A stretch of 64,000 nt of DNA from Arachis hypogaea. Taxonomy: Eukaryota > Streptophyta > Magnoliopsida > Fabales > Fabaceae. Where the stretch lies: NCBI RefSeq assembly GCF_003086295.3, contig NC_092052.1, forward strand, positions 29,301,427-29,365,426, in the 5' to 3' direction. A program made the position numbers and the translations under genes. This document shows positions 44,904-57,160 of the stretch, piece after piece (position 1 is the first letter of the stretch; the number at the start of each line of letters is the position of its first letter). Below the pieces are notes generated by a model. The model had not been told where the DNA came from, did no database searches, and saw only the letters and a list, made by a program, of their open reading frames with translations.

Positions 44904-47900
44904 AAAAAAAGTGAAGAAGAAAAAAGCAATGGTAAAATTGGAATATAAAAAGGATTTATATAGTAAAAATAAAATTGAAATTTATTTTATATATTGAGAA
45001 TAAAATTATTAAAAATAAACATATTTTTTAAATTTTTTAAAATATTTGGGATAAAAAAATACTTTATATATTATACTACTAGGATCACTACATTATGATG
45101 AATATGATAAAAGATGTGTTTTTTGTTTTTTGCATTTGAAAAGAATTTTAAAATTACCATTAATGTTTAATTTTATTCAATTTAATTTTGTTTCTAATAT
45201 TTGAAATGAGTATTGAATCTAACCCTACAACCATTTATTTGGTTTCCAAAATATATTCTTAGCAATATGTCATAATTTTAATACACCCTAAAAGTATTAA
45301 TTAAAAATACATTAATCATATAAAATTATTCAGATTCTCTATTATGGAAAGAAAATCTCATTTATGAGAATTTATTTCTTGCTAACAATCATTAACTACA
45401 GATAAATAAGTAATTAATGAGATTAATATATGTATTATTCAACATTGACTAATATATATAATATGGAGGAAAGAAATTAATGAAAATAAATAAATAAATT
45501 TTATTATTCAATTTAGTTATCATTTATAACAAATTTTACAGAAGTCGTTGCTCTATTCAAGAAAAAAAAAATCTTGCTTAGATTCATCTTCATTTTGACT
45601 AAAAATGCATAGTAAAAAGATAAATAAATCCGAAAGAATTTTGTGATGAATTTAAAGATTTTTAAAGAAAAAGGAAAATATTGGGCTAATATTTTTATTA
45701 ATATTAGCTAGTAGTTTATTTTTATATTATTAAGATTATGATTTAGGATTTAAAATTTAGTATAAAAAAATCTTTAATATGTCGGTGTTGACAAAAAAAA
45801 GGATAAAATTTTTTGATCATGTAGTATTAATAAAAAAAATTAAGTCTTTGAAGAATTGCATGGTGGACTTAAAGGTATGAGACGAAAACAGATGAAAGAT
45901 TGGAAAGGATGAATCATATCCATCATAGCAATTTCTGAATTTTTAATTTCTCTTTCATATGAACAAGTTTTTTTTTCTTTTTCGTTGAAAATCAAGTATA
46001 AATATCAGAGATAATAGTTAGGATTCAATGTAATTTGTTAATAATAATAAGCTTACTATGTGTTCTTTAAATTGTTTTAGGCTAAGTAACTCCTTTTTCA
46101 TGCTTTGCCAGGATTCATTACTTAATTTAATATATTTTTTTTACATCATATGTAGAAATGTGGATAATGAGTATTACAAAAATCATTCATCATCAAGTCA
46201 ATAAAGTACCAAAATATTCTATTGTACTAATGAATGTAAGTCGTCTTCTCCTTCTTTTAAATAAGGTTATGCCTGTATGGATGTTTTATTATTACCTTCA
46301 TAATATATATGATACAAGCAAGATTAGTTCTTGTTGTTTTCATAAACAAAAGTTAAAGTAACCAACATAGTTTATGTTTGTTTATTATTAAAGGTTTGAA
46401 TGATGAGGAGCCACTATCGTTACTTTATGGAGCACTATCTAATGAGGTTAGAAATGTATCTCTTTTTTTCAACAAGATTTAAATATATAAAATTTTGTGG
46501 TTATTTGAATCATAACTGAATTTATTAAATGATCATGATCTAGAATATACAATGTCACAGCAAAAGAAAGAGGGACAAAGAAACCGATCTATCATTGATT
46601 CAAGGAATAACAAGAACACTTCTTCAAAGGATTCACTTCCTATACATATAGATAGAGGAATCAAGTAACAAATGTATCTTAAGTTGTAAAAAGTTTGAAC
46701 ATTGAAAGAAGTACAAATTTATTTTAAGATAGCCTAATACACCCGCTTGTAGATATCTTTTGTCTTGTTGGCAAATATCACATACTATCTTTCGTATCGA
46801 TCTTCTTTCAATCTTCTTAAAAGTCTTCTTGATCTTGATCTTCATACAAGATACTTGATCAAAGCATTCATTTTTCAAACTTTATTGGATTACACCTAAA
46901 ATTATCCAAAATAAATAGAAATATATATCAATTTAAATTTTAACTTTTAAATAATATATTCTCATTATTTTCTATGAATTATATATACTTGAAAATAATT
47001 CATCATATTTTTAGAAAATATTAACTATTAAGAGATGTATATTTTACGATAAATTATGCAATTATCATCCTTAATTTTTTTTCCAGAAAATACCTTAAAT
47101 TAAAAGGAAAATCTCATAAATTGTGTTAGTTCAACTTTTAATCATGACCTTGACAAGAAATAATTTGTCCATAAAACCTATTGTGAACATAGCATAAGCC
47201 AAAAGGTAAGCTAAAAGAGAAGAACACTACTACTTACCTCCAATATAGGAGAAAAATTTTTGGTACTTTATTGATTTGATATTGATGAATCTCTTTTCTA
47301 AAGCTTACTATCACCATTTCTTCTATACATATATGTGATGTTTAGAAAGATATGAAATTAAGCAGTGGCTCTTGGCATATTTGGAGAAATGAGCCATTGT
47401 TAGCGCTACAATAATTTAGAGAACACACTGGTTTAAAAAATTACTGAAAATCCCAATTGATTTCATGATATTTATACTTGTTTTACAGCAAACAACTTGA
47501 CTTAATTTATGAGAAACGTAGAAGAATTATAAACAAAATTTATAAATAAATTGTCAAGTGTAAGTAAAATGTATCTAATTGAGATTTTTTTTTTCTTAGA
47601 ATTGAGTAATATATCTTATAAAATTTATTGACTTATTGATTGAAATTAACTTCTTTCCTTTATTGTATATTTCTATTAATGTAATTCTCTGACACCATAA
47701 AAAGGTAATTTTTTTTCCACATTAATTTATCATTATAGTTAAAATTATATAATAAATAAATGATGTCAAAATATATTCATAATATTATTAAAGAAAAATA
47801 ATATAACATCTAGGAATAATATCTTGTTACGATTTTATATTGATTTACTTTGATATTAAGTTGATTCTACTATTATGATTAGATTGTATCATTAGTCAAT

Positions 47901-48343
47901 ATAGAAACACTTCTTACTGTATATTTTATGTAATATTTGAATATAAGTTTTTTTTAATTTAAATATATTATTTACCAATTTAAATTGAAATTAGAATATA
48001 ACATGTTTTCGCATGTTATAACTATGAAAATGTATCAAATTCTTTTACCGCATTTTCGCATTTTTAGATGGCAAAATGAGATCAATTTGAATATGCATTT
48101 TTGCAGTCCATGATTGCGAAAATAGAATTGAATTTTGGCTATATATTTGCAATCAATGGCTGCATTGATGAAGGAAGAAAGGTAAATTGTTTGTACCAAA
48201 GTAGGTGTGGGAAAGGAAGGTTTGGGATGAAAAGGGAAATAAATGATTTAGTAGAGAAAATGAGAAATAAAAGGGAAGAAAGGATTAACAAATCAAATAA
48301 TCACACGCACTACGTATATTGCTTGATTGAATGAAGACATGCA
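44904..48343. other. Unassigned AT-rich region
   Basis: About 3.4 kb, the longest stretch here without recognised element structure. All open frames are short and lack family signatures. Two short exon-like islands can be seen (GAGCCACTATCGTTACTTTA near 46408, and a lysine- and serine-rich frame near 46550-46670), but I cannot link them into a gene. Possibly degraded element or true intergenic DNA. Confidence 0.5.
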
Positions 48344-48559
48344 TGTAACACCCTACCACACAGAGCTTTACCCTTAAGTCGTAAAACAGAGGTGGTATGA
48401 CATTATGAGCTCTAAAATAAAAGATACATACATAATATAATCGAAAGAATATAATATCTGAGAGCCTTCAAGGATGGTTAAAACAAAATCATGAAATTAA
48501 AGCGCAATGATGGAGTAAGGCGGGAGTCGGCCAATTAAGAAGTCAATATAAAAACAGCG

Positions 48560-50041
48560 TTGCGAGTATAGTTCTTAACCAGCTAAATTTCGCCTCATCA
48601 ATTTAGAAAGGTTGTCACAAAAGTTTAGAATAAAAATACTGGGAGTATGAGTCCCAGGTCGTCTCCCAACGAGTTGCCAAAAAGAATGCTAATTTATTAA
48701 TCAGGAGTTTTCCAAGAGATTTCGAGAGTTGAGTGACAGAAAATAAACAATTGTAAATAAGTGCAATGAAAATTAAAAGGAATTTATATTATCCAAAATA
48801 AAAAGCCTTGACTAGGGGAATGATTAATTGGAAGTTCTATCCTTGTTGGAATTTTCTCAAGTGTAGTATAAAGAGGTTGTTATTTTCACTTAGTTAACCC
48901 TTACTAAATAAAGGAAAGCCAAGTGATTGAGCTAACTCTTATTCGCAAATCCTAGTCCTCTCCCTTGGGAAGGTCTAGCGTTAGTAAATATAGAATTAGC
49001 TAACAACTTCCAATTTAACTAATCACTTGAGCATTCTAACTCAAGTGTCTCCTCTTAATCAACCCCCATGTCAAGTAGGGAATCTACTCTATTGACATGG
49101 ATACCATCTTTATTATTGGGAGTTTGGAATAGAAAAGAGATATAATAATTTAAATAAAATAGAGATTCAAAATTAATTAAAAGTAAAAGTAATCCTTTGC
49201 ATTAACAATCCATAAAAATAATCCAATTGTAACTCTAAACAAGAATTAAGAATATGGTATAAATAAATAGGAAGTAAGAAAACAAACTAGAATAGTATCT
49301 TCAACGGAGGTGATGACTCTTCAATATTCAAAGGCAAAAGCATAAAACTAATAAACTATGAATGTAAAGAAAACCTAGAGGAAGAGTAAATTCTCTCTAG
49401 ATTCAGATCTGAAAACCTAAAACTATGCTAATGAGAATGTGCGTTGAGTCTCTGCACGTTCCCTGGCTCTAGTATGTGTTTCTGGGCCGAAAACTGGGTC
49501 AAAACTCGGCCCGAAATCACCCCCAATATTTTCTGTTATTTCTGCAGATCACGCATGTCACGCGTACGCATCAGTCACGCGTGCGTGTCGCTGGTCGTTT
49601 TGGCGTGTCACGCGTACGCGTCAGTCACGCGCACGCGTCTTCGTGCAAACTCCAATCCATGCGTACGCGTCAGGCACGCGCACGCGTTGCTGCAAATTTC
49701 TCCGTGTCGCGCACTCGCGTGAGCCATGCGTGCGTGTCGATGCTCGCTGGTTATCTCCTTAGTTTCTTGTGTTCCTTCCATTTTTGCAAGCTTCCTCTCC
49801 ATTCTCTAAGCCATTCCTACCCTATAAAGCCTGAAATACTTAACACACGGATCACAACATCGAATGGTATAAAGGAGAATTAAAATACACAAATTAAAGA
49901 TCTCTAGGAAGTAAGTTTTCAATCATAGAACAAAACTAGGAAGGGATTGTAAAATCATGCAAATCATATGAATAAGTGGGTAAGGACTTGATGAAACCAC
50001 TCAATTAAACACAAGATAAACCATAAAATAGTGGTTTATCA
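48560..50041 (-). repeat. S: LTR of the TGATAAACCAC family, minus
   Basis: The LTR 5' end, on minus from 50041, reads TGATAAACCACTATTTTATG and can form a terminal GATAAACC/GGTTTATC hairpin. It contains the CTGGGA-loop-TCCCAG stem at 48639-48657. It is related to LTR D on the opposite strand. The 3' end (about 48560) lacks the last 40 bases found in D and no clear target duplication is visible, so the left boundary is uncertain. No internal region: a solo or truncated LTR. Confidence 0.7.
49553..49740. repeat. CACGCGTACGCG-type motif array in S
   Basis: About ten ACGCGT-centred units (CACGCGTACGCGTCAGTCACG, CACGCGCACGCG) within 190 bases of otherwise AT-rich LTR. CpG is very dense here. Confidence 0.75.
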
Positions 50042-50082
50042 CGCAACAATTAGAAATAGCGTTTCCTTACGTACGAAGAAAG

Positions 50083-50208
<126 letters not shown>

Positions 50209-50399
50209 TAATAAGAGTAGAGGGTCAAGGATACAAAATATTCAAGCTCCAAGCTCAACCTGAGAAGCTAAGGCTAAATTGGAGAATACATATACGTATA
50301 TATACAAATCAAGTCCCAAAATACTCAAAAACAAATCCTAGTTCTCCATACAACCTCAATGAGGCACAAGAGCTAACAGAATAAGGAGAAGTCTACACA

Positions 50400-50439
<40 letters not shown>

Positions 50440-50785
50440 CAAAATAATCCTAAAAGGTAAAGTGCCAACTCTGCGGTGACAGGAACTCTAGACGCCTAAC
50501 GAGGTGTCTCTCGACCTGCATCTAAAAAACACAAATATCCATATGGAATGAGAATCAGGGGTTCTCAGTATGGTAAAGGTGTCACATACATAAGATATAA
50601 AGTCATGGGAAAGCCAGAGGCTATCCTAGAACTCCGACATTTATATTATAGAACTTAACGATTTAAAACAGAAACCATAAACATGGTGGTTCTCTAAGGT
50701 TCTTAAACTTAACCAAACTCTCACTAAACTCATCCAAAATCCTTCTCATTCCTCCAAAATCCTCCAGAACACCAATAGAGTCACA

Positions 50786-51788
50786 CAGAGACGGATCTAC
50801 TTTCAATCATGTGGGGGCAAGTGCTCCCATTGAATTTTCATATAGCTTCATGTAGAATACATAAAAAAATATATATTTGCTCCCACTCAAAAAATAACTT
50901 TGACCCCACTAATTTTTTTTTAGTTCACACACTTTTCAGTGTATAAAAATAGAAAAAAATACACGAAACATACACATTAATCAATAATAAATACATAAAA
51001 ACACTGATACGAAGCACATCAATTCAATTTTAATATAATGAAGAGTAATTCGGTGCTGAACAAATTAAAAAAAATTAAATAAATATAATGAAGAGTCAAA
51101 ATTTGACTCCATTAAATTTTTTTTATTATAAAAGATTAAAAATCTATCCATGGAAAATATATTTAGTTCGCTTAATATTAATAAAAAATTAATATCTAAA
51201 TTATTTGAATATTTAAAAATAATTTTAGATTTTTAGTATGTTTATGTAAATAAATATTACTAAAGAATTCTTTTATAAATTGCCTATATCAAAATTTGTA
51301 GCAAAATTTTAAAATTTAATCAATGAAAGACTAAAAAAATTGAAAATAAGACATAAAAAAATATTGTCTAAAGTTAAATGGCTTAGTTTCTAAAATAAAA
51401 AAAATTTACATAAACCCGAAAGAATATTATTTTTTATTGTTATTTCTTTTAAATTAGTTTTAGGTTTGCTAGTAACAACAACATTAGTTGAAGAAACCTC
51501 TTTGATTATAAATATTATAAAAAGTCGATTTCGTAATTATATGGGAGATGAATTTTTAAATAATTGTTCAATAACATATATAGAAAGAAAAATATTTGAT
51601 TGTATTGACAATTGAAAGAAAATATAAAACCTATTTAACTCATTATTTTGGTGTTTAAATTTATTTGTTAGACAATTTGAAAACTAATTATATTTTATAT
51701 TTTACCATAACAAAATATAATTATAAAAATTATTATCATATTATATATATATTTCCCCCACTGACAAAATTTTCTGGATCTGTCACTG
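50786..51788 (+). mobile_element. H: 1.0 kb non-autonomous hAT element
   Basis: The terminal inverted repeats are CAGAGACGGATCTA and (reverse complement of the right end) CAGTGACAGATCCA. An exact 8-bp duplication GAGTCACA lies at 50778-50785 and 51789-51796. T1 shows the empty site GAGTCATA at 2112-2119. The ends match the CAGTGRCGGATC type of plant hAT elements. Only a C-terminal scrap of transposase remains. Confidence 0.92.
51421..51615 (+). pseudogene. hAT transposase C-terminal (dimerisation) fragment in H
   Basis: A 64-codon open stretch with no start. It reads SFKLVLGLLVTTTLVEETS, then IIKSRFRNYMGDEFLNN, CSITYIERKIFDCIDN and a stop at 51613-51615. This fits the hAT C-terminal region (PF05699-like: LPVxTxxxERxFSxMKxIKxxLRxxMGDxxL), here with E-T-S in place of the usual E-R-x-F-S. 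The rest of the transposase is deleted. It resembles the ZMYM1-like plant hAT proteins I know, though only the tail is available. Confidence 0.7.
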
Positions 51789-52479
51789 GAGTCACACATA
51801 CAAAGACAAACACAATTAGAGTATAGTTAATGCAGGTAACAAGTATGACAAATAGCATATTGATTCACATAGGAAAACTCAATTAATGCACAAGCAAACA
51901 AAACAAGCATATGCATATGATATATGCTTGTCCTATGGCTGATGAGTCTCATCTGTCGGTTATAAAGCCAACTTGACATGTTCAGCTACTAAACCCTAGA
52001 CAATGCCCCGTGCACTCATCCCCAAGAGTCTATGCATAGCTTTTTCTCATTCTTAATTAATTTTAGCTCATTGGGCGAATTTCTGGGGAGTTAAAGTGCC
52101 CAGCCACATGTTGCGACATAAGGTCAACAGAATATCAGTCTCGACCTGGAGCACGTGGTGGCAAGCCTCTGCATTTATCCGGAAAAACTCGTATCTCAAA
52201 TAAAAGAAGTACATAAGCCACATTATCATTCATATTCATTCATACTCAGGCAAAATCATTCATTAGGGCCATATTTATTATATATACATCATATTTCTAT
52301 ACTTCCCCTTCATAATTAGTCATGCCTCAAGCATTTTTCACCTCCAAGTTATCCCATTTTCATAGCTTAATCCCTTCACTATACTTAAAACTAATATTTA
52401 AGGTCTAAAAGAGTAAAAATAGAGGTTTAGAGGTTTAAAATCATGGTTAAAACACAAAAACTCAATTTGCTGAAAAACA

Positions 52480-52735
52480 GGGACCCGCATACGGGAACCA
52501 TGTCCCGCGTATGCGGATGTGATATTTTTCCCAACTCACGTACCTACCCTTTGACCGCGTATGCAAGTACACTAAACAGAGGCGAATGACCGCGTAAGTG
52601 GCCGTGTTCCCGCGTACGCGAGTACCCCATTTTCCCATGCCGCGTAAGTGGCACGTGCCCGCGTACGTGAGCACGCCGGACAGAGGTGAATGGACGCGTA
52701 CGCAACCATAATCCCGTGTACGCACCCCCTTCATT
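52480..52735. repeat. CCGCGTACGCG-type motif array in T2 LTR
   Basis: About eight units such as CCCGCGTACGCGAG, CCGCGTAAGTGGC and CCCGCGTATGCGG within 255 bases. T1 lost this part at the E1 junction. The local frame (52462-52734, minus) consists of these repeats and is not a gene. Confidence 0.75.
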
Positions 52736-54120
52736 TTCCTTAAAAAGCTGCTAAAATGCAGATTTCACATTTTATAACTCCAACTTCCGACGCACATAAC
52801 TCTTTCGTTAAAAATCGTTTTTCATCCATTCTTCGAATGGCATAAACTTCATGGATCCAATTTTCATATAAAACAAGTTTAGAAAAGTTTAGGGATCTGG
52901 AAGCTGAGTTATGGCTCGCCGAAGTTCGGCCAAAAGTTTAGTTTTTCACAAAACTTCTCCAACCTCTCTTTTACCAAAATCATAACTCATTACCAACACT
53001 CCAAGCCTTCAAACAACACCAAAACATACCAAAACACATCTTATGATTTCACATTCATATCATAGCACTCCCATACACAACTTCCCCAATTCAACCACCA
53101 ACCATTCACATTCAATACCACATCTATACTCAATCATCAATATATCATTGTTATTTAAAATAATCATTATTTCAACAACCATTCTCCACATCCATTTAAC
53201 AACCAACATACCTAATACCCACATCAAACAACACATAATTCAATAATTAAAACTACCAAAAGTACACCAACATATGACTCATCTTATCCTATGGTCGTCT
53301 AGCCTAAGTTTTCACAAGACATTATATATTACACACGAGAAACCAAAATCATACCTTGGCCGATTTCTCCGCTAAGCCAAAGACACCCCAAACTCGCAAG
53401 ATCACAAGCCTCCAACACCAAAAACTCAGCACCTAAGGCTCAATCAAGCTTCCAATCTCTTCAAATGAGTTCCAAATTCACATATACACTACCTAACATA
53501 TATTATCACATTTATATACCAAATTTCAATACCCAAACATATATAATCAAGGGATTCACTAGGGTTTATGGGTCCTTACCTTACCCGTGCCTCAAGTCAA
53601 CAAAAACCTGCTAATTTCTCATGCTAATTGGATCCTAAAACATCAAAGAATAAAAAATCTCAACACCTCACAACATTGAATTTTCAAAATTGGGGAGTAG
53701 AGAATTGAAACTGAAGAGGTGACTTCCTTACCAAATTGAGTATTGGGCTTTGTAAAGTTCGACGCGATGAACACATAGGTACAAACGGTGTGGGAAACGG
53801 AGCTTGGAGTTGGAAGATATATAAATTTGAAGTTGGGGTTAGGGTTGGGAGCTTACCTCCTTCTTCCATTGTGTTCAACATTCTTCGCATGCTAAGGAAG
53901 AGAAAATGAGCTGATGCTCATTGTTTAAGTGTTTTGGGTTGGGCCCTTGGGTCCAGTTTGGCCCGTTCGGTCCAATCTTGGGTCAAATTCTTTAAAATTA
54001 GTGTCAAAATTTATGTTTTAATTAATTCTTCTTCATTAAACTAGAAAATTGAATTTTCTAATTTCTTGGATTAATAATTAATTTATTGGTTAATTATTCG
54101 TTAATTATGCGAGGTTTACA

Positions 54121-54653
54121 TCTTATCCACCTAAATAAGAATTTTTCCCACAAAATTCAAATTTAGTTACTTGAGAACAAGTGTGGATAGTCCTTCTTCA
54201 TTTCGGACTCAAGTTCCCACATGTGTTCTTTGATTGCAGCCCCCCCCAAACAACTTTCACCAATGAAACCTTTTTTCCGTGCAATCGTTTAATGCTGGTG
54301 TCATCAATTCTAACCGGAATTACTTAAAGTGTCAAATCTTCTCTTACTTGAAGCGATTAAGGTTCCAGGACATGGCTGGCATCGGGAGTATACTTCCAAA
54401 GCTGCAAAATGTGAAACATATCGTGTAGGTTCAAAAGATGGGCCGGTAAGACAATTCTATAGGCTACCAGTCCAATTCTCTTCAGAATTTGAAACAGACT
54501 GATATAACGAGGGTTTAGTTTCTTCGTCATGATTGCTCTACCCACTCTGGTTATCGGTGTGACCCTTAGGAACACATGATCTCCTTTCTCAAACTCTAAG
54601 GGCTTTCGCCTCTTGTCGGTGTAGCTTTTCTGGCGGCTCTGAGCAGTAAGCAT
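54121..54653 (-). pseudogene. T2 3' UTR, chromodomain remnant and integrase tail
   Basis: Minus reading of 54357-54653: SYTDKRRKPLEFEKGDHVFL, RVGRAIMTKKLNPRYI, HDMFHILQLWKYTPDASHVL. A decayed chromodomain follows (54220-54356; KLFGG preserved) with stops at glutamine positions. 54121-54215 is non-coding up to the LTR. Confidence 0.75.
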
Positions 54654-54848
54654 TTGGCCTCAGATTCTCTTGATCTGTTCATCAGTTTCAGCTATCATTT
54701 TAGGCCCTAACAAGCTTGTTTACCTAGCTTCATACTAGCATAGCAGAGATTGACACTTTTACCCATACAAAACCTCATATAGAGCCATTCCGATTCTCGC
54801 ATGGTAGCTGTTATTATACGGAAACTCCACTAGTGGCAAATACCGATC

Positions 54849-55330
54849 CTAACTCGCCAGCTGGTCTAAAACACATGCCCTTAGTATATCCTTTAAGGTT
54901 TGAATCGTTCTCTCAGATTGACCATAGGTTTGAGGCTGATACGTAGTGCTTAAGCTTAATTGAGTTCCAAATGCTCGTTGAAAAGCTCCCCAAAACCTTG
55001 AGGTGAAACAAGGATCTCTGTGGGAGATTATGGTGGTAGGCACGCCATGCAACCTCACAATTTCTTTGATGTACAAGCATGCTAGTTCCTCTAAGGTACA
55101 ATTCATTCAAATGGGTAAAAAGTGAGCCGACTTTGTTAGCCAATCCACAATCACCCAAACAGCGTCAAATCCAACTCAAGTTCTTAGGAAACCCAACATA
55201 AAATCCATTGCGATGCTCTCCCGTTTCCATTGTAGAATCTCTAAAGGCTGAAGGGTTCCAGATGGTCTCTGATGTTAGATTTTGACTTTCAGACAAGTCA
55301 AGCACTTAGATACATGCAATGTTACGTCGT
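54849..55330 (-). pseudogene. T2 integrase core
   Basis: Same core as T1: [50 protein letters not shown]. Split between frames near 55110-55158. Confidence 0.85.
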
Positions 55331-56241
55331 TCTTCAGTCCCGGCCACTAGAACATTGCTTTCAGATCATGGTATATCTTAGTACTTCCCAGGTGAATAGA
55401 GAATCTGCTCCTATGTGCCTCCTTCAAGATATCTCGCCATAAATTCCCAACATTCGGCATGCAACTCCTGTACCTTCATATTCCATCTCCGTCCCATAAA
55501 ACTCTCCACTGCTTTCCTTTCTCAATTGCCGGCAACATCTTCTGTAACTCTTGATCGTCTTGTTGAGCTTTTAAGATTTCAGACTTAAAGTCACTCAAAA
55601 TTTACAATTGACTTAAACACAGAGTATCAAACACCTTTTTGACCCCCCAAGTTCAGACTCTCAAATGCCTTTAGCAACTCTTCCTCTCGAATCATCATCT
55701 AAGCAGCACAAAATAATTTTCAGCTCAAAGCATCCGCCACAACATTAGCTTTCCCTGGGTGGTAGTTTAACTCGAACTCATAGTCTTTTAGCAGATCCAT
55801 CCACCTCTACTGATGCATATTCAGTTCTTTCTAATAAAAAAAGTACCTCAAGCTCTTGTGACCGGAGAAGACTTGAAACTTGACGGCATACAGCTAATGC
55901 CTCCAAACTTTTAGAACAAACACAATGGCAGCAAGCTCTAGATCATGAGTAAGATAATTTATTTCATGCAGTCTCAACTGCCGTAAAGTGTATGCCATGA
56001 AATTACGGTGCTACATTAGCACATACCCCAAACCCTTCAATGATGCATCACAATACACCTCAAAAGGTTCGTTAGGCTCAAGCAACACTAACATAGGTGT
56101 AGTGGTCAACTTCTGCTTCAATTCTTGGAAAATTTCCCCGCATTCAGAGGTCCAAACAAATGGCACATCCTTCCTAGTTAGCTTAGTCAAAGGCAAAGCA
56201 AGCTGCGAGAAACCCTTGATAAACTTTTGGTAATAACCCGC
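55331..56241 (-). pseudogene. T2 RNase H region, decayed
   Basis: A 60-codon frame at 56011-56196 (LTRKDVPFVWTSECGEIFQE, EVYCDASLKGLGYVLM) preserves the RT-RNase H linker and the first catalytic aspartate (YCDAS). The rest has many stops. Confidence 0.75.
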
Positions 56242-57160
56242 TTAACCGATAAAACTCCTAATCTCTGTCACAGAGGTTGGTCTCCTCCAATCTATTACCA
56301 CCACCACCTTAGCAGGATCCACAACGATTCCTTGTTGACTTACCACATGATCAAGAAACTTCACCTCATCCTTGCAAAACTCGTATTTAGATAACTTGGC
56401 GTACAATTTTTTTTTCTTCAGGATCTGTAGCACAATCTGTAAGTGTTCTGCATGTTCTTCTTCGATTTTGGAATAAATGAGGATGTCATCTATGAAGACG
56501 ACGACAAATTTGTCTAAGAACGGATGGAAAATCTGATTCATGTAGTCCATAAACACCGCCAGGGCCTTGGTTAGCCCAAACAACATTATCGTATATTCAT
56601 AGTGGCTATAACGAATTCTGAAGGCAGTTTTCAGAATATCCACGCCTCTCACTCTATCTGGTGATAACTAGACCTAAGGTCAATCTTGGAAAATACCCCA
56701 GTATCCTGCGGTTGGTCCATCAGATCATCGATTCTTGGTAACGGATATTTATTCTTCAAGGTGACTTTGTTCAGTTTCCGATAGCCTATACACAGATGCA
56801 TACTTCCATCTTTTTTCTTCACTAGTAATACTGGTGCTTCGCACGAAGAAACACTCGGTCAGATGAAATTCTTACTCATCAGTTCTTCCAGCTGAGATTT
56901 AAGTTCAGTCAATTCCAATGGCAACTTTCGGTAAGGCGCAATTGATATTGGCCCAGCTCCAAGCACCAACTCAATCGCAAACTCAATTTATCGAGGAAGA
57001 GGGAATTCTGGAATGTCGTCTAGAAACACTTCAAGAAATTCATTCATGACCAGAATCTGTTCTAAACATTGATCCTCATCCAACGCATTTGCAGCTAACA
57101 GCATAACACCCTAACATTCATATCCAGAACAATTTACTACAACAGAGTTCAGATAATAAC
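56242..57160 (-). pseudogene. T2 reverse transcriptase
   Basis: Longest frame 56242-56652: [34 protein letters not shown], the catalytic [12 protein letters not shown], and a thumb start ([18 protein letters not shown]). 56653-57157 continues into the RT N-terminus and protease-RT spacer with frameshifts. Cut by D at 57160. Tekay/Del-type chromovirus by motif (FMDYMNx[11 protein letters not shown]). Confidence 0.85.

Noticed and set aside
46158..48334. Short frames (for example 46158-46361 and 48101-48334) as host genes
   Set aside because: No domain, signal or splice structure; lengths are as expected by chance in AT-rich DNA.
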